Assembly (NCBI GenBank): GCA_014653975.1
Contig: JACWDR010000001.1
Location: forward strand, 1 to 64,000
Source: Pelagibacterales bacterium SAG-MED20
Lineage (GTDB): Bacteria; Pseudomonadota; Alphaproteobacteria; Pelagibacterales; Pelagibacteraceae
DNA: 64,000 bases
Reading direction: 5' to 3'
Shown: positions 45,882-54,987 of the stretch, piece after piece
Numbering within the stretch: the first letter of the stretch is position 1
How the letters are laid out: every line of letters starts with the position of its first letter
Position numbers and translations under genes: made by a program
Notes under the pieces: generated by a model
Seen by the model: the letters and a program-made list of their open reading frames with translations, nothing else
Told to the model about the DNA's origin: nothing
Databases searched by the model: none

Positions 45882-47068
45882 TTTTTTTTATTAATTATTT
45901 TTGCTATTGAAGTATACATAATTTTTCTTTTTTTAAAAAATTTATTAATTAAATGATTGCTAATATTCCAGGGTAAAATTAATGCAGCTTTTATTTTTAA
46001 CTTTTTATCTTCTTGTATTATCTTAATTCCTGACATTGGTGTAAATTTATTAATTTTAAATTTTGATTTGTCTAAAATGAATTTTATGTCTTTATCTGTA
46101 AACCTACAGCAGTTTAATAATGTATTACCTTTAGTTGCTGCACCTACACCATAAACAGAATTTTTTTCTTTTAAATTTTTTTTAACAAATAATTGAATTT
46201 CTTTTATAATATTAGTAATTTCTTTCTTAAAGTTTTTAAAATCATTAAGCTTAACATAAGTAAACTTTTTAATACTTTTGTTTTTTTGATTACTTTTTTT
46301 AGCAAAAACTCTTAAAGAGCCTGCCATATATTTGATCTTTTCAAGTTTAATTATTTTAAAGTTTTTCTTGCTTAGAATTTTATTAATAGATTTTTCAGAA
46401 TAATAGTGTCTATGTTCATGATAAATTGTATCAAAACCAACTTTTTCAACCAAGGATTTTAAATCTGGAACTTCAAGTATGAGCGTTCCCTTATCTTTTA
46501 AAAGATATTTAGCAGCATCTAAAAAATTTAGATTATCATCGACATGGTTAAATACATTCGCTCCATAAATTATATCTGCTGTACCATATAATTTCTTAAT
46601 TTTTTTTGAAGATTTAAAATTAAAATAATCAATCAGGGTATTTATTTTCTTTTTTTTAGCCAGTAATGAAATATTTTTTGATGGATCTACTCCTAAAACT
46701 TTTGCTTTAGATATTTTTTGGATCTCATTTAAAAAAGTTCCATCATTACTACCTGCTTCTACAACTAAACTATTTTTATCAACTTTAAATCGATGAAATA
46801 TATAATTTGCAATTTTTTTAAAATGTAATCTTGAAACTGGAGAATTATCTGATGTATATGAATAATCATACTTTTCATATCTTTGAAAACTTGGAACAGG
46901 AAAAACAGATGTAAGATGAGAACAGTTACAATATCCAACTACTAAAGGATATTTTTTTAATTTAATCGCTTGTGATTTTGTTTTTAAAAATGTGTCAGCA
47001 CAAGGATGATTACCTAATGATAATTTATTAACAAATTTCTTATTACAAATATTACATTTTTTTTTCAT
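45878..47068 (-). CDS. NDP-sugar C-methyltransferase-like protein
   Basis: A 396-residue three-part enzyme of the TylCIII/TcaB9-like group. The N-terminal zinc-binding domain has CNICNKKF...C-x-C (YCNCSH). The SAM domain has VVEAGSNDGTFLNEI and VLGVDPS, then HVDDNLNFLDAAKYLLKDKGTLILEVP and DTIYHEHRHYYS with the catalytic His cluster. The C-terminal domain has GVGAATKGNTLLNCC. It would C-methylate an NDP-keto-sugar (branched-chain sugar). Overlaps its neighbours on both sides. Confidence 0.85.
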   Translation of the reverse strand: MKKKCNICNKKFVNKLSLGNHPCADTFLKTKSQAIKLKKYPLVVGYCNCSHLTSVFPVPSFQRYEKYDYSYTSDNSPVSRLHFKKIANYIFHRFKVDKNSLVVEAGSNDGTFLNEIQKISKAKVLGVDPSKNISLLAKKKKINTLIDYFNFKSSKKIKKLYGTADIIYGANVFNHVDDNLNFLDAAKYLLKDKGTLILEVPDLKSLVEKVGFDTIYHEHRHYYSEKSINKILSKKNFKIIKLEKIKYMAGSLRVFAKKSNQKNKSIKKFTYVKLNDFKNFKKEITNIIKEIQLFVKKNLKEKNSVYGVGAATKGNTLLNCCRFTDKDIKFILDKSKFKINKFTPMSGIKIIQEDKKLKIKAALILPWNISNHLINKFFKKRKIMYTSIAKIINKKK

Positions 47069-47873
47069 TCAAGCTTTTTCTTAAATATTTTTTTAAAATA
47101 GTTAATGACTTTTTGTTGTAAAAAATAGTATTTTTTTTCAATTTGACTTTACTTATATTGGCTTTTTTTGATTTAAAAACAGATTTAAAATAAAAATTAT
47201 TAATTTTCACATAATAGTGATTGAATAAATCTATAATTTGAGAGACTTTAATTAAATCTTTGTTACCATAATCTTTTATAAAACTTTTAGCCTTTAAGGA
47301 CTCTTTGTATAAGACTTTTACAAAATGACTGACATCAGCATACCCTCTTTTATCAGATAAGTTGCCTGCAAAAGTACTCGCATATTTTTTTTTTAAAAAC
47401 ATTTCTTTAAACAGTTGGTTATGAAAGTGATCAGAATTAACGTATTTTTCTCCTATTAAGTTGAAAGGTCTCCATATTTGATAATCTTTAAATAAATCTT
47501 TATTTTTAAAAATAAACTTTTCACATTTTAGCTTTATGGATCCTATCATGTGGTTTTTTTCGTAATAAACACTTGATGATGAAATATAAATAATCTTATT
47601 AATTTTGATATTTAAAACAACTTTTTTTATCCACTCGAGTTCGTTTTTAAATTCATTTTTCATAAAATTTTTTCTTAAGATTCTAGGGCTTGAGAAAAAA
47701 TAGCAATTGTTAACGTTCTTTAATGGAAATTTTTCTATGTTGGTGTTTAAATTAAACTTTTTAAATTTTTTATTATCTTTACTAAAAAAAATAAAGTTTT
47801 TATCATTCTTTAATAATTGATAAAATGCGGATCCGACTAATCCTGATGAGCCAAAAACTATATTTTTTTTCAA
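47052..47873 (-). CDS. Divergent NAD-dependent epimerase/dehydratase family protein
   Basis: A 273-residue extended SDR-like protein. NIVFGSSGLVGSAFYQLL is a glycine-rich NAD-binding loop, YISSSSVYYEKNHM covers the Ser region, and a C-terminal domain follows. The usual catalytic Y-x3-K is not obvious: after SSSVYYEKNHMIGSIKLKCEKF a Lys is present but its paired Tyr is not, so it may have a different chemistry or be reductase-like. Flanked by sugar-modification genes. Confidence 0.7.
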   Translation of the reverse strand: MKKNIVFGSSGLVGSAFYQLLKNDKNFIFFSKDNKKFKKFNLNTNIEKFPLKNVNNCYFFSSPRILRKNFMKNEFKNELEWIKKVVLNIKINKIIYISSSSVYYEKNHMIGSIKLKCEKFIFKNKDLFKDYQIWRPFNLIGEKYVNSDHFHNQLFKEMFLKKKYASTFAGNLSDKRGYADVSHFVKVLYKESLKAKSFIKDYGNKDLIKVSQIIDLFNHYYVKINNFYFKSVFKSKKANISKVKLKKNTIFYNKKSLTILKKYLRKSLNEKKM

Positions 47874-47882
47874 TTAATCACC

Positions 47883-48836
47883 TTAAAGTTTGTAGATCTT
47901 ATTTTTTTTATACCAATCAAATGTTTTATAAAAAGTATCATAAAAATTTGAGTACTTTATTTTTGAAATATTTTTATTTAATTTTCTGTTACTACCGTGT
48001 GTTTTAAGAATATCTGCTTTATGTATTTTGGTTAGTTTTACTTTCACAGGGTACCTTTTATTAAAATTTTTTACAATATCATAAATATTTACAGGGTTAT
48101 TAGAGCATATATTAAAAATTTCATGTTTTTTAAATTTTTTTTTTATCAATTTACCTACTGCCTTAACCACATCTCCTATATACGTAAAATCTCTTAAGTG
48201 ATTCCCATAATTGTTTAAATGAAAAATTTTATTAGTCATGTGAGATTTAAACAGTTTCATCATAAACATATCTGGTCTGCCCCACTCACCATAGACAGTA
48301 AAAAATCTTAATCCAACAAATGATGTTAGTCCAAATTTTTGCTGCATTTCTGCAATTTTTTCATTTAATTTTTTACTTACAGCATATATATTTTTTGGAT
48401 TTAAATTTTCACTTTCTTTAAGAGGAAAATTATTATTTTCACCATAAACTGAACTTGAGGAAGCATAAATAAACTTTTTTATGTTATTATCTTTCGCTAC
48501 TTCTATTAAATTCAAAAACCCAAGTATATTAACGTTAATATATTTTAATGGTTTTTCAAAAGAATGTCTTACCCCAGCTTGTGCTGCCAAATTTATTATA
48601 GTATCTATCTTTTTTCTTTTAAAAAAATGTTTAAGCTTCTTTTTATTTTTAATATCAATTTTATTAAAAATAAAATTTTTACTTTTATTTAAAATTTTTA
48701 ATCTCTTTTTTTTTAAAGGTATCGAATAATATTCATCAAAATTATCTATTCCAAAAACTTTATGATTATTTTTTAATAGGTAGTTGGACAAACTAAATCC
48801 AATAAAACCTGCTGCTCCAGTAACTAAAATTCTCAT
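47883..48836 (-). CDS. NAD-dependent epimerase (UDP-glucuronate 4-epimerase-like)
   Basis: A 317-residue extended SDR. VTGAAGFIGFSLSNYLL binds NAD, GIDNFDEYYSIPLKKKRL is the arrangement seen in UDP-GlcA epimerases, NLAAQAGVRHSFEKPLKYINVN and YASSSSVYGENNNFPLKESE follow, and the catalytic pair is in NIYAVSKKLNEKI (Y-x3-K). VGLRFFTVYGEWGRPDMFMMKLF completes the match. It likely produces UDP-galacturonate or a similar sugar. It is adjacent to a GT2 gene (4-nt overlap). Confidence 0.88.
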   Translation of the reverse strand: MRILVTGAAGFIGFSLSNYLLKNNHKVFGIDNFDEYYSIPLKKKRLKILNKSKNFIFNKIDIKNKKKLKHFFKRKKIDTIINLAAQAGVRHSFEKPLKYINVNILGFLNLIEVAKDNNIKKFIYASSSSVYGENNNFPLKESENLNPKNIYAVSKKLNEKIAEMQQKFGLTSFVGLRFFTVYGEWGRPDMFMMKLFKSHMTNKIFHLNNYGNHLRDFTYIGDVVKAVGKLIKKKFKKHEIFNICSNNPVNIYDIVKNFNKRYPVKVKLTKIHKADILKTHGSNRKLNKNISKIKYSNFYDTFYKTFDWYKKNKIYKL

Positions 48837-49660
48837 ATTTTAGATATGTTTTTTAAATATTTATAAATAAATATTATTAAGATCAGTATTTTATTTTGTC
48901 CATTATCAATTCTAATTTGAATTTCTTCCTTAAAATGATCAAAAAAATTAATGGTGCTTGAGAATCCACCTCTTCTAAAAGTTCCAAATACTTCTTCTTT
49001 TTTGGTTCCTATTCCCTGTAATTTTTTTTTAACAATCATTCTAAAAAAATAGTCATAATCAGATGAATATTTATATTTTAGATTATAAAGACCAACTTTT
49101 TTCGCTGAGCTAGTTTTGATAAAAAAACCTGTTGAATGACTAGAATAAAAACCCCAACTCCAATATATTTTGTAAGGTCTATACCCATGTAATACACCCC
49201 AGTGTTTTTTTACTGCGCCAAAAATAAAATCTTTATTTGGGTTCTTTTTAATATGTCCTGTCAATAGTTCTAAAGCGTTATTTGAATAATAATCATCAGA
49301 ATTTAAAAAACCTATATAATCTCCTTTTGCTAATTGCATCCCATTGTTAAAAGCATCATAAATACCCTTGTCCCTACCTGTACACCAATAATCAATCTTA
49401 TCTTCGTATTTCTTTATAATATCAATAGTTTTATCAGAGGAGCCACCATCAAGTATTATATGTTCATAGTTATCGTATTTCTGATTATGTAAACTTAAAA
49501 TACTTTCCTCTAAATATTTTTCATTATTAAGTACAGCCGTTATTATGGTTATCAAAGGTTTATCTATCTCGGATTTCTTAAAAATATTTTTTGTTCTAAG
49601 CCCACCTTCAATTTTTATATCTTTTAGCTTTTCAATACTTGAAAAGTGCTCATCTATCAT
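48833..49660 (-). CDS. Family 2 glycosyltransferase (WcaA-like)
   Basis: GT-A enzyme of 275 residues. The N-terminal ITAVLNNEKYLEESILSLHNQKYDNYEHIILDGGSSDKTIDIIKKY and GRDKGIYDAFNNGMQLAKGDYIGFLNSDDYY (DxD) closely follow the colanic-acid-type GT2 family. It lies between the UDP-glucuronate epimerase-like gene and the decayed Gmd paralogue, all on the minus strand with minimal spacing. Confidence 0.88.
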   Translation of the reverse strand: MIDEHFSSIEKLKDIKIEGGLRTKNIFKKSEIDKPLITIITAVLNNEKYLEESILSLHNQKYDNYEHIILDGGSSDKTIDIIKKYEDKIDYWCTGRDKGIYDAFNNGMQLAKGDYIGFLNSDDYYSNNALELLTGHIKKNPNKDFIFGAVKKHWGVLHGYRPYKIYWSWGFYSSHSTGFFIKTSSAKKVGLYNLKYKYSSDYDYFFRMIVKKKLQGIGTKKEEVFGTFRRGGFSSTINFFDHFKEEIQIRIDNGQNKILILIIFIYKYLKNISKI

Positions 49661-49663
49661 TTT

Positions 49664-50290
49664 TTATATTCTCTCTAACAAAATTGTTTTAGTCGGCAAA
49701 ATAAAATAGTCATCTATTTTTTTGGAGTTTAAAATTTTATGACATGCTACAGTTCTTAAGTGTACTAAATGATTCAAGAAAATTACTGTACAAGTTGGTA
49801 TATTAAACATTTTTCTATAAGACTTAATAATTTCATAGTTAATAAGCTTTGATAGTCCAAATAAATTTTTAGGTTTTTGTTTATTATTTTTAAAATTTAA
49901 GTTATCATACATTTCACTATTACCCTCATACAAAAACTTTGACTTTATACTTTTTTGCGAAACAATAAAATCTAATATGATTTTCAAAAAATTTATTTCT
50001 TTATCAAATATTTCAAATTTTTTTAAAGTAGATTTTTTAATATTCGATTGGTCTTCAAAAAAATAAATTTCATTAAAATTTTTTTTTAAAAGTTTAGTTA
50101 TATTTATTTCATTAAATTTAGGAAGCTTATGTAAATTGCTATTTTTAAAAAATCTTAATGTTTTTAAGTTTTTTTTAGTTTTTTTTAAGCAAATTCCTTC
50201 GATTAAGTATTTTTTTTTATGTAAATATTTCATCATAACTATTCCATTTTTTTCTGTAATTCCAAATATGAGTGCCGTTTTTTTTTTCAT
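49664..50290 (-). pseudogene. Decayed GDP-mannose 4,6-dehydratase paralogue
   Basis: A 208-residue ORF that aligns by eye with the intact gmd product. ALIFGITEKNGI corresponds to [12 protein letters not shown], with the glycine loop damaged. FLYEGNSEMYDNL corresponds to [24 protein letters not shown] corresponds to [12 protein letters not shown], with the catalytic Tyr replaced by Phe. VIFLNHLVHLRTVACHKIL corresponds to [19 protein letters not shown]. It ends about 140 residues early. I chose ATG at 50290 over the track's TTG. It could be a relic still translated between pseC and a GT2 gene. Confidence 0.75.
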
Positions 50291-50296
50291 TATCAA

Positions 50297-51439
50297 TTAT
50301 ATTTTAAATACTTTTTTACAAATTTTTTTGATGTGATTAATCTCAGTTTCCTTAAGATCGTAATATATTGGTAAAGATATACACGATTTAAAAAATAGAG
50401 ATGAGTTCTTATAATTATTTTTATTAAAGCCATATTTTCTTTTATAGAATGGCTGTGTATTAACTGGAATATAGTGTACCTGAAGTTTTATTTTATATTT
50501 TAAAAATTCTTTAATTATTTTTTCTTTTGTTTTTTTTATCTTTTTTAAGTTAATTAGAAGTGGATATAAATGGTAGGTATTTATTGTATTTTTAATTTTT
50601 TTTGGAGTTCTGAATTTTTCTTTATCATTAAATAAATTATCATATATTTGTGATATTTCTATTCTTCGAATTGTAAATTTATTTAACTTTTTTAGTTGAC
50701 TAATACCTAGTGCACAATTTAAGTCTGGTAATCTAAAATTATAACCTAAGTTAAAAACTTTATAGTCCCAGTGTTTGCTATTATTTCTTACTATCCCATG
50801 TTCTCGAAGTAGGGTTGCCTTTTCATTCATTATTTTGTTATTGGTCAAAATTGCTCCACCTTCTCCTGTGGTAATTGCTTTTACAGGGTGAAAACTTAAG
50901 GTTGCAAAGTCAGCATATTTTGTAGCATAACCTTTATTAAACTGAATACTTGAACCCATTGCATGACAATTGTCGTTAATTAAAGTGATATTATATTTCT
51001 TTTTTAATTGATGAAATTTTTTCCACTGAGCAGGTTGCCCACCATAGTCAGTGATTATGGCAGCTTTTATTCTTTTTTTTTTATCTTTTTCTAGCTCCTT
51101 TTCTAGTTGAAAAGGATCCATACAATAATCGTCTAAATTAATATCAATAAACAATGGTTTAGCTCCACAATGCTCAACTGAATTAATTGAAGATATAAAC
51201 GTAATAGGTGGCACAGCTATTAAATCTCCTTTTTTCCACTTTAAAATTTTTCCAATTAAAAAAAGTGCCGAAGAAGCATTCGATAAAACTGTAGAGAATT
51301 TACATTTAAAATTTTTTGTTAATTCCTTTTCAAATTCTTTTACTAAAGGTCCTTGAGTTAAATAATTACTTTTCAATGATTTTACTACATATCTAATATC
51401 TTGAGAGTCTATGCTTTGTTTACCATAAGAAATAGTCAT
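50297..51439 (-). CDS. pseC: PseC-type nucleotide-sugar aminotransferase
   Basis: PLP-dependent DegT/DnrJ/EryC1 aminotransferase, 380 residues. ISYGKQSIDSQDIRYVVKSLKSNYLTQGPLVKEFE is very like PseC (UDP-4-amino-4,6-dideoxy-N-acetyl-altrosamine transaminase). NASSALFLIGKIL, NDNCHAMGSS and the PLP Lys region TLSFHPVKAITTGEGGAIL are present, then REHGIVRN. It is 9 nt downstream of pseB, supporting a joint role in the first two steps to pseudaminic acid. Confidence 0.9.
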   Translation of the reverse strand: MTISYGKQSIDSQDIRYVVKSLKSNYLTQGPLVKEFEKELTKNFKCKFSTVLSNASSALFLIGKILKWKKGDLIAVPPITFISSINSVEHCGAKPLFIDINLDDYCMDPFQLEKELEKDKKKRIKAAIITDYGGQPAQWKKFHQLKKKYNITLINDNCHAMGSSIQFNKGYATKYADFATLSFHPVKAITTGEGGAILTNNKIMNEKATLLREHGIVRNNSKHWDYKVFNLGYNFRLPDLNCALGISQLKKLNKFTIRRIEISQIYDNLFNDKEKFRTPKKIKNTINTYHLYPLLINLKKIKKTKEKIIKEFLKYKIKLQVHYIPVNTQPFYKRKYGFNKNNYKNSSLFFKSCISLPIYYDLKETEINHIKKICKKVFKI

Positions 51440-51448
51440 TAAATAACT

Positions 51449-52438
51449 CTAATCAAAATCTTTAATATTTTTTTTTATTTCTTTTCTTATTTGTACAATT
51501 GATAAAAATTCAGAATTTTCTAAACTATTATAAGAATTGAAATTCTTATATTTAGAAATAGTTTTTTTTACTGCAAGTTTTCCAGAAAAACTAATTATAA
51601 AATAGTTCTTATTTTCAATAATTTTATTTGAATCTGATGCTTCAATTAATTCTTCATGAATTTTTTCTCCAGGTCTAATACCTATAAATTTTATTTTTTT
51701 CTTTGGATTGATAGCTTTCACTAAATCAAGAATTTTGTATGATGGTATTTTTGGAACAAACACTTCAGATCCCTTCATTTTCAATATGCACATATTTACA
51801 AAATTTGCTGCTTCAGTTAACGAAATATTGAATCTGGTCATATTTTTATCTGTCACAGTAAATGGTGATGTAAGACTTTTATTTTGATTTAAAAAAATAG
51901 GAATTACAGAGCCTCTACTACCCATAACATTGCCATACCTTATGACACTAAATTTAGTTTTTTTTAATCCCTTAAAAATATTCGCAGAAATAAATAACTT
52001 TTCTGCTGTTAATTTTGTTGATCCATAAAGATTGATTGGAGAAACTGCTTTATCTGTACTTATTAGTATTACTTTATCAATATTTTTATTAATACAAACT
52101 TCAATTAAATTTTGAGTACCAATAATATTTGTTTGTACTGTTTCAAATGGGTTATATTCTGTTGCTGGTACCTGTTTAAGGGCTGCCGAATGAACTACAA
52201 TATCTACACTATCTTGAATTGCCCACTCTAATCTACTTTTATCTCTTACATCCCCTAAATAAAATCTAAAAATATCTAAATTTGATTTCACAAAAGGTAA
52301 TTCTTGCATCATTAATTGTTTATACTCATCTCTACTAAAAACTATTATCTTTTTTGCCAATTTTTTATTTATTAATAATTTAATAAACTTTTTTGCAAAA
52401 GATCCTGTCCCACCTGTTATAAAATACGTTTTTTTCAT
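51449..52438 (-). CDS. pseB: UDP-N-acetylglucosamine 4,6-dehydratase (inverting)
   Basis: First enzyme of the pseudaminic acid route: dehydration with C5 inversion of UDP-GlcNAc. FITGGTGSFAKKFIKLL is the dinucleotide loop, VFSRDEYKQLMMQ, YLGDVRDKSRLEWAIQDSVDIVVHSAALKQVPATEYNP and ISTDKAVSPINLYGSTKL are all diagnostic of the PseB/FlaA1 group; here the active-site Met/Lys pattern differs from classic SDRs. The 329-residue length is normal. Uses the UDP-GlcNAc that GlmM helps supply. Confidence 0.94.
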   Translation of the reverse strand: MKKTYFITGGTGSFAKKFIKLLINKKLAKKIIVFSRDEYKQLMMQELPFVKSNLDIFRFYLGDVRDKSRLEWAIQDSVDIVVHSAALKQVPATEYNPFETVQTNIIGTQNLIEVCINKNIDKVILISTDKAVSPINLYGSTKLTAEKLFISANIFKGLKKTKFSVIRYGNVMGSRGSVIPIFLNQNKSLTSPFTVTDKNMTRFNISLTEAANFVNMCILKMKGSEVFVPKIPSYKILDLVKAINPKKKIKFIGIRPGEKIHEELIEASDSNKIIENKNYFIISFSGKLAVKKTISKYKNFNSYNSLENSEFLSIVQIRKEIKKNIKDFD

Positions 52439-52481
52439 TTCTTTATTTTACCTTAATTTTTTTATTTATCATGTTTATAAT

Positions 52482-54254
52482 TTAATTATCTAATTTATTT
52501 AAATTAATATTCTTCAAATCAACCTGTGAAATATTTTTATTCTCTAGCTTATAAACAAAATCACAATATCTTAATACTTTTTCTCTATGAGATATAATAA
52601 TTAAAGTCTTTTCTTTATTTTGATTAAAGATAGTTTCTGTTAAATGTTCTTCTGAATCAAGATCCATAGCACTTGTGGGTTCATCATAAATAAGTATTTC
52701 GGGCTGACGATATAAAGCTCTTGCAATACCAATTTTTTGTTTTTGTCCTCCAGAAATATTTTTTCCTCCTTCTCCAACTAAATCTTCTGGTGATAATGTT
52801 TCTGATAAACCAGATGATACCATCATTTTTTTTACTCTTTCTTTATCTATATTTTCTTCACTAATACCAAGTGCAATGTTATTTTGAACACTATCATCTA
52901 TTAAATAAATTGATTGGGGTATAAAACCAATCAATTTTTGCCATCCATTAATATCATTGATAATATTTTTTTGATCAACTGATATTTCTCCATTAATTGG
53001 ATTTATTAATCCACAAATCAGATTGATAAGTGTACTTTTGCCTGCTGCATTACGACCAACTAATCCAATACAGGTATTCTTTTTTATTTTTAAATTTAAT
53101 TTATCTAAAACTAAATTTTTATTATTTTCATATTTAAAAGAAATATCTTTAGCCTCTATCTCTTCCTCAAATTTAAAATTATCATTCTTAATATTAGTGA
53201 AAATCTTTGTATCGTGTTTTTTATCCTCGAGTTCTTTTATTATTAATTCTAATGATACCACTCCAAATTTCATTTTTTGATACGCTACTGATAGACCACT
53301 TAGTGAAGGGATAATTCTATAGGCAGCAAATACATATATCACAAATATAGTAAAAAATTCTTCGAAAGGTAACTTCATAAAATTAATATAAACAATCATT
53401 CCTAGGGCAATAGTAATAAAAATAAATTCAAAAATTATTTTAGGCAATATACCAAAAACTGTCCTTTTGATTCCAAGCGGTATCATGGCATTGATATGCA
53501 AATTAAATTTTTTCTGAAAAAAATTCTCTATAGCAAGTAATTTAATTTCTCTAATAAGAGAAAAACCTTCTTGTAAATTTTTTAAAGAACCGAATGCATG
53601 TTTTTGTCTTCTTTTTCCAATAATTCTGATTTTGTTCTTTATAAACAATGCTAAAGATATTCCGAACATTCCAAATATAAACAAAACAATTAAGCTAGAT
53701 ACAAAAGAATAATAAAAAAGTAACCCTAAAACAAACATAGACATTAGTAATAATAAAAAAAAAGTAAAAAAAGGGCCAACAAAGCTATTCATTAAAGTGT
53801 CTACTTCTTGGATAGTATTTCTTATTAACTTTGCAGAGCTATTCTTAAAATGAAATGTATAATCTCTGGTTAAATAATGATTAAAAAGCTTTTTTGAAAG
53901 TTCTGCTTTTATAACAAGTAGAACTTTTGATTGAAAAAAAGTGTAAAAAACTAAAAATAAATACTTTAAAAGATAAACAAAAAAAATTGCTAAAATTGAA
54001 AGACTTATATAATTCAAGCTTAATGAGTCTTTTGATGATTTTAATATAGAAGAAAATACTTCATTTGTAGTTCCTTCGGGGTTAAATATTATATTGACTA
54101 GTGGAATCATAATTCCAATCGATAGCATTTCTAAAAAACCCGCTACAACCATAAAAATAAATAAAAATATTAAATTTTTCTTTCTTACAATTTCTATGAT
54201 TGATAGAAAATTTCTAAATTCTAAGATGTTTAAAAAGTTAAAATTATTCACCAC
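52482..54254 (-). CDS. ABC transporter, fused permease and ATPase (PglK-like glycan flippase)
   Basis: A 590-residue half-transporter. Six membrane segments occupy about residues 25-330, and the ATPase follows with Walker A GRNAAGKSTLINLICG, signature SGGQKQKIGIARALYRQPEILIYDEPTSAMD and the H-loop IIISHRE. The topology and gene context match PglK/MsbA-type flippases that move lipid-linked oligosaccharide across the inner membrane. It overlaps the preceding SDR gene by 11 nt and precedes pseB by 43 nt. Substrate inferred from context. Confidence 0.87.
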   Translation of the reverse strand: MVNNFNFLNILEFRNFLSIIEIVRKKNLIFLFIFMVVAGFLEMLSIGIMIPLVNIIFNPEGTTNEVFSSILKSSKDSLSLNYISLSILAIFFVYLLKYLFLVFYTFFQSKVLLVIKAELSKKLFNHYLTRDYTFHFKNSSAKLIRNTIQEVDTLMNSFVGPFFTFFLLLLMSMFVLGLLFYYSFVSSLIVLFIFGMFGISLALFIKNKIRIIGKRRQKHAFGSLKNLQEGFSLIREIKLLAIENFFQKKFNLHINAMIPLGIKRTVFGILPKIIFEFIFITIALGMIVYINFMKLPFEEFFTIFVIYVFAAYRIIPSLSGLSVAYQKMKFGVVSLELIIKELEDKKHDTKIFTNIKNDNFKFEEEIEAKDISFKYENNKNLVLDKLNLKIKKNTCIGLVGRNAAGKSTLINLICGLINPINGEISVDQKNIINDINGWQKLIGFIPQSIYLIDDSVQNNIALGISEENIDKERVKKMMVSSGLSETLSPEDLVGEGGKNISGGQKQKIGIARALYRQPEILIYDEPTSAMDLDSEEHLTETIFNQNKEKTLIIISHREKVLRYCDFVYKLENKNISQVDLKNINLNKLDN

Positions 54255-54960
54255 CAGATATATTTAATAATTCGTTGGTGATCTGAGTATTTTTCGAAGA
54301 ACAAAGAAAATAAATATATTCTGCAATTTCTGTAGTCTTTGCCATTCTTTTAGTTGGAATTAAATTTATTCTTTTTTTCATATTTTTGTTTTTAACTCTT
54401 TTATGAATTTTTGTATCTGTAACTCCTATTCTTAGGCAATTATATAAAACATTATATCTAATTTTCTCTTTTAACGGGCTTGGAAAAAACTCATTCATAT
54501 GTTTTGACAGTGAATATGCAAAAGTTTTTTCACCACCTCCAAATTTTGTACCAATGCTAGAGGTAAGCAAAACTCTTCCCCAATTCCTTTTTTTCATAGA
54601 ATTAACGACTTCTCTAAGAATAAGCCAACTTGAAAAATAATTTACATTTAAATGATGATTTATTTCATCAATTTTTAGCAAATTAAACTGTTTTGAATTG
54701 TTCAATCCTGTTAAACTAATAAATGCATCATGTTTTTTAAAAAAGGATTTGTTTTGCTTTACAAATTTTTCAAACTTTTGAATATGTTCAAAGTCAAAAC
54801 AAAAAAGATCTAAATTATTGTTTTGAAATTTTAAATCTTTTAATTTTTTACTACTTTTATTAAAATGAGCAGTAACTTTCCAACCAAGTTCAAGGTATTT
54901 TTGAACTACTGCAATTCCTATATCAGAACTCGCTCCAGTTATTAAAATTTTTTTTTTCAT
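54244..54960 (-). CDS. Short-chain dehydrogenase/reductase
   Basis: Classical SDR of 238 residues. ILITGASSDIGIAVVQKYLELG is the cofactor loop, SLTGLNNSKQFNL holds the position of NNAG, LLTSSIGTKFGGGEKTFAYSLSKHMNEFF contains the Ser and catalytic Y-x3-K, and LLNISGGE is the typical end. It lies between a radical SAM gene (27 nt) and the flippase, so it probably reduces a keto-sugar. Substrate is not recognisable. Confidence 0.85.
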   Translation of the reverse strand: MKKKILITGASSDIGIAVVQKYLELGWKVTAHFNKSSKKLKDLKFQNNNLDLFCFDFEHIQKFEKFVKQNKSFFKKHDAFISLTGLNNSKQFNLLKIDEINHHLNVNYFSSWLILREVVNSMKKRNWGRVLLTSSIGTKFGGGEKTFAYSLSKHMNEFFPSPLKEKIRYNVLYNCLRIGVTDTKIHKRVKNKNMKKRINLIPTKRMAKTTEIAEYIYFLCSSKNTQITNELLNISGGE

Positions 54961-54987
54961 TTGATAGCTGATTAATATATCATTTAT

